Assembly (NCBI GenBank): GCA_003952965.2
Contig: CM025855.1
Coordinates: forward strand, 5,001 to 69,000
Length of the DNA stretch: 64,000 nt
From: Morella rubra
Taxonomy: Eukaryota; Streptophyta; Magnoliopsida; Fagales; Myricaceae
Reading direction: 5' to 3'
Shown: positions 1-11,300 of the stretch, in pieces
How the letters are laid out: each line of letters starts with the position of its first letter
Position numbering within the stretch: position 1 is the stretch's first letter
The notes under the pieces: generated by a model
The model's database searches: none
Told to the model about the DNA's origin: nothing
The model's input: only the letters and a program-made list of their open reading frames with translations
Position numbers and translations under genes: made by a program

Positions 1-182
1 CTAAGTATATGAATATTTCTATATTGAAGAGTGTCTGGTTTTGGGTTCAATACTGACGTGGACTTCGTTGCCTCATAGGCACCAATCCGAACATGTCACA
101 TGTACAAAATAAAAATTAAAAAAAAAAAAAAAATCTATGGTGCCCAAAACTATCAAAATTGAATATTGAGATCCTATCAATT

Positions 183-550
183 GAACTTGGGCCTAGAAGT
201 ATCTGCCTTACAAATTTAAAGATGAAACAAATAAGGTTAGAAGAAAAGCCCAAAGAACAGGAATTTGGAGAGGGGAAAGAATGCGCTCACTAAAGAATTG
301 GGCCTTGAATTTGGGCCTACATGTATCGGCCTTACAAATTTAAAGATGTAACAAATAAGAATAAGGGAGCAAAGGCCCAAAGAACAGGAATATGGGCAGG
401 GAGAAAGAATGCGCTTTCCAAAGAATTGGGCCTTGAAGTTGGGCCTAGATGTATCACCCTTACAAATTTAAAGATGAAACAAATAAAAATAAGGGAGGAA
501 AAGCCAAAGAAAATATGGGGGGGAGAATGGACGCTTCCCAAAGACTTAGT
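183..550. repeat. Three-copy tandem repeat, unit 124-128 bp
   Basis: Three imperfect units begin near 183, 307 and 435. Each carries TTGGGCCT, then TACAAATTTAAAGATG, then AACAAATAA, then a purine-rich GGGAG/GCCCAAAGAA block. Short open frames through it are by-products of the repetition. No coding signal is seen from 1 to about 900 outside these units. Confidence 0.85.
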
Positions 551-929
551 AGAAACTTTGGTTTTAAAATAAGAATTAGCTATTTGGTATACTTTAAGGA
601 TTGAATAACGACTTACCAAAAACAAAGGGATTGAATAACGAAAGCCATTTTCATAAATAAATAAAATTAGGAAATCCATATTTTTAAAAGTCGGGAGAGA
701 AAGCAAACTTGAACCGCCTATACTTTGGCTAAATTCATTAGAGTAGGATTACTATTTTTTATTATCAAAAATATGGGGGAGGGGTGGATAGGACTTTGAC
801 CAGGACAAAACGGAAAGTAAGGCAGGAGGCAGAAGGTTCAGATTGGACCTTAAGAAAATGGCTCAAGTCAAAAGTCATATAGGGTGTGCGAATTATGTCC
901 GGCCATTTTTAAAGTGAAAGAAGGACCGG

Positions 930-1071
930 AAAAGTAAAATACGAAACTGCTCGGAAGCAAAAGGATCGGTGGTGGAACAAACACCCCGGCCCTCTGGGAC
1001 TCGGGTTCTCGGCGAAAATCTCCTGCGGCGTAGTAATCGGACGACTCTTCCTACTCCTCTTCCGGAAAAAG
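930..1071 (+). other. Probable non-coding first exon of the SWIB/Plus-3/GYF gene
   Basis: A relatively GC-rich stretch in AT-rich surroundings ends in GGAAAAAG followed by GTACAA, a usable 5' splice site at 1072. The next plausible acceptor before the first ATG is AAAACAG ending at 2298. A 5' UTR exon and an intron of about 1.2 kb fit this, but nothing coding ties the exon to the gene, so it is inference. Confidence 0.35.
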
Positions 1072-1420
1072 GTACAAATCTTCAATGGCTCAGCTCTGCT
1101 TTCTTTTTGTGTGTCAAGTGCTTTGAGCTTTCCGGATATTTGGCCTCTGTGATTTGATCCAAGGGTTCTAAGTGAGAAAACCGAATGCCCAGTTGGGCCT
1201 TCCAACAGTGGATGTAGGTCAACGACCGAACCATTTAAAATCTTGTTTCACTTATCTTAGTTTAAATTTTTTTAAAAATTTAAAAATTTTTATTTCTTAC
1301 ATAGGGAGGAAGGAAACAACCTGTTTTTTCTTATTTTTAAAAACAAACTGTGTGTGCACAAAATATTTGGTCAATTTGTTAATTGAAGTTTACAGTGTAG
1401 TATTTTTTTTTCACCACCAT

Positions 1421-1815
1421 AACCCTGAACCCCGAACCCTAAACCCTCAACCCTAAAACCCTCAACCCTGAACCCTAAACCGTAAACCTAAACCCTAAAA
1501 ACCTAAACCCCAAACCCTAAACCCTAAAAACCCTAAACCCTAAAACCATAAACCCGAAAACCTAAAACCCTAAACACTAACCCATAAACCCAAAAACCCT
1601 AAACGCCAAAACCTTAAACCTAAAACCCAAAACCCCTTACCCTAAATCTCTAAACCCTAAAACGTAAAACCTTCAAACCCTTGAACCCTCTAATCCCTAT
1701 ATCTTTGAGCCCTAGAACTCTAAAACCCTCAAATCCCTAAGCCCTAGTACCCTGAACCGTAAAACCTTGAATCCTAAACCTAAAATCCTTAACCATAAAA
1801 CCCGAAACCCTAAAA
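1421..1815 (+). repeat. Degenerate interstitial telomere-like array (CCCTAAA)n
   Basis: About 395 bp made almost wholly of variants of the plant telomere heptamer on its C-rich strand: CCCTAAA, CCCTAAAA, CCCTGAA, CCCTCAA, CCCGAAA. Order decays toward the right end. Unique genes lie on both sides and the array is diverged, so it is an old interstitial array rather than a chromosome end. Confidence 0.85.
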
Positions 1816-2107
1816 GATTTAATTTTTTGAAGGAAAAATATAATTGTCTTGACTGTGCTTGGTTTTAGGACTTAGTGTTAATTCTTTTTACTTAATGCAG
1901 CACGGTCCGTGGAGTGTAGTGACCCAGATTTTTATCTTTTGAGTGATGTAAATAGGCAAAAAAATAAAAAATGATGGAAATTGGTCATGTCTCCCTCCCA
2001 TATGCCACTCAGATAAACACTTTTTTAAAAAAGTATTGTTTTATATAAATAAAAGAACAACAAATTGAAAAGAAAAATTAAACACTAGAATCTTTTTACA
2101 AAAATGA

Positions 2108-2155
2108 AGATCGGCAATAGGCGGATCCACCCCTTGGCGCGGTGGGTGCCGATCT
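2108..2155. other. Stem-loop with 9-bp perfect arms upstream of the SWIB/Plus-3/GYF start codon
   Basis: AGATCGGCA at 2108-2116 pairs with TGCCGATCT at 2147-2155. Inside it CCACC (2127-2131) pairs with GGTGG (2141-2145). It lies about 165 bp before the ATG, within the proposed 5' UTR intron. Function unknown. Confidence 0.6.
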
Positions 2156-2320
2156 GCTGGTGGTTTCTTGCTGTTCTTTGGGTATCGAAATCAATTATTT
2201 GAATCCTGGGCTTCACCGATTCTGCGCTTCCGTTTTCATCCAATTAAAGATTGATTATCGTTTCCGTAATATCTAGCTTTTAGCATCTGAAAAAACAGTC
2301 CCTTGCCTGTGTGCGTGGAA

Positions 2321-5300
2321 ATGGATGCAAGGATGGAATCTGCACCGTTTGAATGGGTCGTAGAGTATAATGGCCGTCAATATGAGCCTCCTGTGAGAAC
2401 GAAAAGGAAGGTGAGATCAAGGAAAAGGGAGTTTCTTGGTTGGGGATCGAGACAACTCATTGAATTCCTTGAAGCAATTGGAAGGGACACGAGCGAGCAG
2501 ATCTCTCAATATGATGTTACCGCCATTATCAATGACTATGTCAACAAGAAAAATCTTCTTCACCCCTCAAGAAAGAAGAGAATTATTTGTGATGAGTGGC
2601 TCCTTTCGATTTTCGGAAGGAAAACAATTAGCCGAATCAAAATCCACGACTTGCTGGAACCACACTTCTCTGAAAATCATGGGGAATCGGATGATGATCA
2701 TCTTTGCAGCTCAGAAGAGAGGGAGAATATCTCGGAGACGTATGGAGCAGAGAATATCTTGAGTTTGGAGAGAAGAACCCATCAGAGGAACAAGGCTTCC
2801 GAAACTACGAAAAGCTTTTTTGCTGCCATAACTCCTCAAAACCTTAAGCTTGTCTACTTGAAAAAGAGTCTAGTTAAGGATCTTCTCAATGACCCTGAGG
2901 CCTTTGAAAGTAAACTAGTAGGAAGCTTTGTCAGGATCAAGTCTGACCCCAATGATTACCTTCAGAAAAACTCTCACCAGCTTGTGCAAGTTACAGGTAA
3001 TCTGCTTATTTATATTCTCCCTCACTTGGACTCTAAATCCCATGATGTTTTCCCACCAGTATGGGATTATGAAGTTTCAATAACTGGTAATTACACAGAA
3101 GATGTTATATTGCATTAATCAAGATTAGAAAAATATAACATACATTTAGATTTTTTTTCTCTAGTACTATTGGTTGTGTTGTACTTCTCTTAAATGAATA
3201 TCGCTGAACTTTTCATTAAACGAAACAATCAAAACTTTCTTATCAAAGAACTGTTCCTAAATAAATACTTTCGGTGCCTTGATAAAGTTCTGATAAGTAA
3301 TCGAACTGCTCTTAATGTTGCAATGTAAGCTGTAAAAGCGGCAGATGATGTCGTTTCTTGAAAACTATATGATTTAGTTAATAAACTTTGGTTTTATTAT
3401 ATATTACCTAGGTCTAAAGAAGGTTTCTGGAATGGGAAGTACGAATATGGAAATCCTCCTCCAAGTTTCCAGTGTGGTAAAAGACATTCGTGTTGACATG
3501 CTTTCAGATGATAACTTTACTAATGTAAGTTTTTTTCTTTTTTTTGACAAATTAATTTAAAGTTTTGAGCTTGGTGCTTGATTCAGGTGAGCTTAGTTTT
3601 GCAAATTACGTGTTGGTCATTCTCCTCAATGCTTCTGCTTGACAACAATGAGCCATTGTCAGGATTCTGAGGCCAGCGGGCACTTATTGTGCATTAAGTT
3701 CTGGATTTGTGGCATGCCTGCACGTTGACCCCTTTTAAATATGTTAGTTTTTGGTATAGTATGTGTCATTACTCAAGTCTCAGCCTTTTGGACGGCTTTG
3801 GAAGGCTGCCTTTTTCAGCAGCCACCTCGGTGTATGTTTAAAGATAGTCCACTTGGAATCCATCCTCTTTGTAAGCTGCCCTCTCTCCTCTTTGAAATTC
3901 TATGTCCATTTAATCTGAGACTCCGGAATGAACGATTCTTGAAGGTTTGTAGTGGACGCAGATCTCTTCTCCAGCGATGTTCCAATATGATCTTGCCATT
4001 TATCTCTTCCCCCCCCCCCCCCCCCCCCCCCCTCCCACTCTGTCCCACAAACACGCACACGCACACACTCTCTCTCTCTCCCTTTCTTGTTCTTTTGAGA
4101 GATGAGGTACCCTGAATGAATACATTGGAACCTTGTTCTCTACCCGTAACTGATATTAACTGTACCTGATTCAAACAACTAATTAATTCATAGTCTATTT
4201 GTCTTTGTCTTTATTACTGTTACCTAACAAAAAAAATGACTGGCAAATAGTTAAGAATCTGCTCTTGTTAAATCCTGGCAGAGATTGTTTGTATCCTTAA
4301 CTGTATATAGAATAGCCTAATCTCAATCATCAAATTCATCATCCTCGTTGTGAGCTCTTATATGATAAATCAGCCCATGACTTGGCGTTCTCATTTTAGG
4401 ATGGGTTGTTTCAGCAATTTTTTTTTTTTCATGCAACGAGAACTAAACATGTTTCATAGCCTTAATTGTGCATATCATAAGTCAAATGGTTGTTTGACTG
4501 TTCCATTTAAGTTTTTACAAAAAGATTCAATATGTTTTGCATGTGGACTGATTTTTACTTTGAATATCCTAGTCTTGTACCTTTGGTTAATTGTGTTGCT
4601 GTGCAAGGACTGTTGTAGCCTTTCTGATTTACTTGCAGGAAGAATGCAACGATTTGCATCAGAGGATCAAAGATGGCTTGCTCAAGATGCCCTCTGTTGT
4701 AAATGTTCTTTTTGAATTGCTCTTGATTTATCAGTTAATATTATTAGATTTTTGGCTTGTTGAGAGACGTGAATGTGCAGTTTTTTTTTTTTTTGTTCCT
4801 TTTTTTCTTGCATAGAAACTAAACTTTAGCCCCAAGTGAAAACTATACTTAGACCCATCTGAAGTGCATCTTATCTCCGTCACTTCTGCTTACCCATTGA
4901 AACATATACTTCCAAACAGTGTGCTCTGAGAAAGTTTGGCACTTTATGCGCTTGTGGTCTAGAAATAAGCACTTCAACTAGCAGCAGTTCAGAAAAATGG
5001 CACTTTTGCCACCTTTGTAGTGAGTAATTGTTGGTAATTAATTGTGCTTGATTTCTTAAGAAAGTGTAATGGACGTTAAATGGGGTGAACCTCAAGCCTG
5101 TGAAGTGTCAATTTTGCTAGCAGAGGTTCGAAAGCCAAACTCATCCTATAGCACAAGCTCTTGAGTTTGGAACTTCAAAACCAGTAGTAGATTTGTGAAA
5201 ATGTACAATAGTATGACAATGTTATTGATGGCTGTGAATGGCTTCTGCTCTCTCTTTTTTGTTATTTGTTCTTCTTCTTTTGAGTTCTAACCCAGATTTA

Positions 5301-8300
5301 TGATTAGTTTTTGCTGTTTTTCTTATGTGAAATTCTTCTTTAAGAATGCTGCATTTCTTCTTCTTTTCTTTTCTTTTTTTCGGGGGGGGGGGAGGGAATG
5401 AGGGGTGGCCTTCATTTTCATTGCCTGAAAAAAGAACTATCTAGCATCTAAATGTTGTGCTACTTGTTTTCTCCATGTGGTAGCCAAAAGCTTGGGTGTA
5501 TTTCATGCTTTTTGATCACAGGTACTGAAGTGACGCTGTGGTTTCCTTTCTTATCATCATTTGATGTCCTTCTTAATTAAGGTATTAAGTTTCACATTGC
5601 TGCACATCAGACATGTGACGGCAGAATTAATGAGATTCAAAAGATCCTATTCTTGTCAGTCCTGTTGGGAGCAGGAAACATTTTAGTCCGATGAGGTATT
5701 GTGATAACCTTTGCTTGCTGATAAAGACGCATGGTCAGAAATCCAACCTAAGTCCTCGTGAACAAGGCCAAGGGAATGGCTGTAGAGGTTTTCAAGGGGA
5801 TAATAGCTTTTTGCCATCACTTTTATAGCAAATTTGAAGCATTAGAAACGAAATTTCTAACATTCATCCAGCTTCTTCTTTCTAATACATAACCTAACAG
5901 ATAAACCTGTTTTTTTAGGCTAAGTAATGCACATAAACATGTAAACATAGTATAACTATATCTTTAACATTTAATTTTCATCAGTTCTGCATACATGTTT
6001 TTGAGTTTCAATTTTTTGGACCCTAGTGAGAAAAATCTTTCCCTCAGCAAATTCTAAAGGAAAAAGAAACAAAGGTATAAATATAATTTGCACTCTCCAA
6101 CTTAAGGGATCCTGACACTTCACACACTCAAACTACCATTTTTGTCACATTTCTCCACCAAGTACAGATTTGAGACACTTCGCACCCTTAATAACAATTT
6201 TCAGTCAGTTTGGAGGGAAAATCATTTTTTGTGGCCCATGAGACAACGATTAACCCCACATGTTTTCAGGTTTCAGATATATTATTCTGGGACATAATCA
6301 TCATTTCACGGGTCAAAGAATTACTTTTCGTCCAAATTGACGGGAAATTATGATAAAGTGAGTGAAGTTCTCAAATCAGTACATTCATGGGTGAAATGTG
6401 AAAAAGATGGGTCGTTCATGATACAAGAATCTATACACATAATTGGAGATTGTAAATTGTACTTATCTCAGGAAAGTAAAGCAAGAAACTAGTATAACTT
6501 TTGTCATATTTGAATCTTCTTAGAAAGTTGTAAGCAAATATCAATAATTGTTTAGCCAATGGCCTTGGGCTAAATGTCACCTCTAATATCTATTAAAAAA
6601 GGGGGTGGGTACAGAAATTGGAGATGGTGACAAGTGCATCAATTTATTGTTATATTAGGAGATGTCTAATTTCTATATCTGGTTGGAGTCCGTTCAATTA
6701 TTTCATACCATCATCAAAAGGATATGCGCATTGACTGATTCCTCATGGTCTTTTTTTGGCAAACATTGGAATCAGCTGCTGCTTTGATTTTCTCTAGTCT
6801 TGCTCCTTGTTTCTTTTTGGGGTTATCCACGGTATTGCAGTTTTTGCTTGTGCTGCATATTAGTAATATGCTTCTAAAACCTTTTACAGGAGGAGGTTCA
6901 ACAGAAGGCCCAAATATTGCATGTGGATATAACAAAACATGTGGGTATCAACAGAAGGTCCAAATTAGCAAAGAGATTGGCTTGCACTTCTCTCTGCTTC
7001 TATTTTCATACTTTAGTTTTCGTGTTGAGTCCAAGCTTTCAGTTTTCATATATTATGGAGATGTATATTGTTGGCCAAACTGTCAGACATAATTGCAGCG
7101 TCTTCCATGGGAGCTACATGCATATCAATCCAATCATGAATTTTGTCTCACTTTTGGCGTAAGTGATTGATTTATTCATCAAACTGACCCCCTTTTATAC
7201 GGTTTGGTGGTGTCGTTCCAGTGGCTTGCAAGAGAAATTCCTTTATTACAAAACCTCATTGATCGAGCCAATGAAAAAGGATGGCGCAGAGAATATCCTT
7301 GCATAATATATTTAGATTACACAACTGTTTGGAAGTTTTGGCCTACCTTGGTACATGTTTCTGATCGAGTGGTGTATCAAGGGATTTGGTTTATATGTAT
7401 GATTGAGTCATTTGTTGCACTGTCGAAGCAGAATTCTTTAGGTGGGATGTGCATTCTATACCATTGGGACCTTTTCTTCACGTAAAAGGATTTTAATGAG
7501 TAGGATATTCAAGTTTTTTGCCCCTTATTACGAAATATATCATAAACACTCATATACAGAATCAAAACCATGAGCTCAACCCCACCCCTTACATTCGTTG
7601 TGTAATGAAAGAGAGGGGGGAGGTTGGCTTCAAATTTAAAGATATAAGACTGTGATTCAGCTTGTGCTTCTTGTGGTTTGAGTTCTAGTACTACAGGAAA
7701 ATAAATTTCATTCTGTTTCTTAAAACCCTTAGATTAGTGATGCAGGTTATCCACAATGAGGTTTTAAACAAACTTATTGAAAAGACTGGATTACTGGTTC
7801 AAGTAGGATACAGTACAACCTCATGTAAGGGTTTGGACTGTTTTTTAAGGGTGGGAGTTGCTGAAACCATAATGGGGGGTTCTGTTTGTTGAAACTGTGC
7901 CAAAACTACGTTATCAACCCCACATTGGAGGTTTTGGCATGTGAATATCTTGTGTTATGTGTTCCTATAACTTGATGCTCCAATGCCTCCAACATTTACA
8001 CATAATTCCAGCAAGGTTATGTACTGGATCAGTTAACAGGAGAGAGGTTTCAGCCATTACTTGACATACACTTATGGAGAAACATCTTAGAAAATGAAAC
8101 TGGCTGGAAATGAAGAATCTTTTTGCCTTGTCGCAATTGCTCATCATTGGAAGCTCCCAATGATGAGAAGAGAGTGAAGTGGTGATGACATTGTTGGTAT
8201 TGATTGTGATGGTCTAGGCCAAAGGTCTAATTTTTCAGCATTTGCCATGGATGGATATCTTGTGATATTTTGCCCCCAGATGTAGACGCCATTCCTGCAT

Positions 8301-11300
8301 GACACCTGTTACAAGACAAGCTTATGATAATATCCATGTTGAGCTTTCCCAATGACGGGATTTTTTTCTTCATAGGCTCAACATTTTGAAAAGCCATTAG
8401 TTCTCATTGGAGTTGGGATGGTGGGGCAGGGCACACGATGGTAATATAATAGGAGAAATAGTTGGGGGAGGAAAGGGCTCCTATGAGGTAGGTACAGGAT
8501 TCTCTGGCCCCTTGAAATCCCTAGTTATAGGGCACAAATTAGGGGAAGGACAATAGAACAAGGAGATGCCTAAAGAAGGCAGCATCTTTTACCTTGTTTG
8601 CTGTTTGGTATAATACTCTGATAGGTTTATTTAATGCCACATCAAGAGTTCATCTTCCGATCCATCATAACATTTTCTTGCATCTCTAGCATTTCAAACT
8701 TCCAGAGGCATCCTACTGTGGGGGACCATTGTTCATTTGGCTCTTTTAATGTTTATAATAAGATCCTTTCCCCAAAAAATGCCTATGGTGAGGAATCAAG
8801 AGGATAGTTTACAAGGACATCCTGCCTTGCATCATTAGATTGAAGGAAGTTGTATTTGACACATTTGTTCGACCTTTTGTTCCAATACCTCAACTGTTGT
8901 TGAGCTTTTTGCCGTCCTGGTAATGTTGTGAAAACCGTGCGCGTTTTTTTCTATGACTTATGTATTTAGGAGTTTTCATGTACCTCTTCTTTTTTTATGC
9001 CTCTGAACACGGCTAGAGACATATTTTGTAGTGACTGATTACTGAACATGCTTATAAAGCATCTTTGGATCCTTAATTGATCTACGCTTGATCAGTATTT
9101 GGAGAAAAAGCAGCTGCTTGAGACACCAGATGAACAGTTACGGCTGTTGCATGACATTCCAAAAGTAATTGCAGAAGAAATAGAAGTCGAAGTTGCACCA
9201 AAGGAAATTCCATGTAATCTAGAACTAGGAAATGGTGGTTCAACGAGACCCATCATTAATGGAGCTTCAGAAGTTCCTATTCACATTATTTCCGCAAATG
9301 GAACTGCATCAACATTGAAGTCTCACAATAGATATTTTGCAGGTACATCATTTATATATATTCATTTTTTCCTCCAGGTACCTCTCAAAAATGGTTAATG
9401 TCTTTTATCCTGTGTGCCACATTTCTGCGCTTTCCATGACATTGGTCTTGTGTGGTGGGGCTTTTTTTCTCTTCGGGGAGGGGGGTGCTATTTGAAATGA
9501 ATCATCAGAAGTAACTGACCTAATGGGTAAGAAACATAGTAAACAATGCATTACTGCCTTCTTAGTCAGATGGCTTTAGAAAGTAACTGGAAGATAGTTA
9601 CTTTTACCCCTTTTGTTACTCCATGACAATGAAATCGGCCCCTTCTATTCCAAAGAACATGCCTTGGATGACGTTACACAGTCAAAGATTCTAGTTTGAT
9701 AATGAGACCCAATTCTACCCAATAGGATCCTAATATGGGACTTGATGTTTATAAAGTTCCAGTCTCATTTCTTCTCCTCTACGACTTCAGGTAGGATTTA
9801 GAGTATCATAATCTCCTCTCCTTAAGCTGTTGACGCCCTCGTCAAGGCCCACCAATCTCACAGTGGTAGTTACTACACTTGCTATGTCATTTGTAACACT
9901 CCAAGGAAGTGCTAGCATATGTGCACTTTAACTCGAAAATAACTTGTCAATGTTGTTTTTAAACTCCTCGGTGTTCATTATAAGGTTGAGTTCTATTCAT
10001 ACGACCTCAATGGGAGACTTACTTCTCATAGAATTCAAGTCTCATTTCTTCTCCTCTTCCACTATCAGCGATATAGGGTATAGCTCAAAATGGCTAAAAA
10101 AGAGCTTTCCAACAATAAGCAATGGTTTGGTGTTTTTGCCAAGATCACTTTTGTGGGGGGAAAAATTTCCTTACATAGGAAATATAATTAATGGATAATA
10201 ATTCTGAAATATGCTTACTTCTTTGCGACAACCTACCGTGGTGGACACTTGTGTCCCCCGTTTTGTGGGGTGAGTGTCAAGAGTGAAGACAGTTATATAA
10301 TAGTCAGGAAATTTACAGGTATACTCATCTTACGATTCCATAAGACAGGAGAAATAAGTGATCTAACTTCAGGGATGCACTACCTCCTTCATCCCCCCCA
10401 CTTTCACATTGTTAACCTTAAAGTGATAGCTACAAATATCCTGTTTTTTCTTGTTCCCTCCCCTCATATGCTGCTCTTCGATCTGAGAGGATCAGACTTT
10501 TAAATAGAGGGTTCTATTTTGTTGCATCACACTCATCATCAAATACTGGGAAGCTTGTCATGGCATTATTTAGATCCCCAAGGAGAGATACAGGGCCCCT
10601 TTTCTTTAGCATCCCTAAAAGGTTGGAGTGACGCTGATTACTTTCCTCCCAATTTCAAGGTCCCCTCACGAATCTTATAAGTTGCTCAACTTCTCATGAT
10701 CTGTTGCAGAGTTTCCCAGCGATGCTGTTGAAGAGGAGCCATCACAGTTCATTAATGATGAGAGACAGCTTTCAAATAAAGAGGGGAATGAGAGTTGTGG
10801 CCCAATGGTGGAGAAACAGGTAATAGCATATCAAGTGATTGATCTGAGTGATGACGAGGAAAATGTTGAACCAAGTGTTGGCAAGCTACTTCCAGATGAC
10901 CTGCTGGGAAGCTTGTCATGGCATTATTTAGATCCCCAAGGAGAGATACAGGGCCCCTTTTCTTTAGCATCCCTAAAAGGTAACACTCCAAGGAAGTGCT
11001 AGCATATGTGCACTTTAACTCGAAAATAACTTGTCAATGTTGTTTTTAAACTCCTCGGTGTTCATTATAAGGTTGAGTTCTATTCATACGACCTCAATGG
11101 GAGACTTACTTCTCATAGAATTCAAGTCTCATTTCTTCTCCTCTTCCACTATGCGTATAGGGTAAGCTAAAATGGCTAAAAAAGAGCTTTCAACAATAGC
11201 AATGGTTGGTTTTTTGCCAAGATCATTTTGTGGGGGAAAATTTCCTTACATAGGAAATATAATTAATGATATAATTCTGAAATATGTTACTTCTTTGCGA

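Noticed and set aside
183-550. CRISPR-like spacing of repeats
   Set aside because: Units are contiguous diverged tandem copies without unique spacers, in plant nuclear DNA.
3741-4174. Open frames of 119-124 residues on both strands
   Set aside because: They run through the poly-C and CT microsatellite inside an intron and are low complexity.
7222-7485. Exon 5 of the SWIB/Plus-3/GYF gene running on past WRRE into YPCIIYLDYTT
   Set aside because: That reading is intronic: it continues to a stop with no family match, whereas the AT-AC junction gives the conserved continuation.
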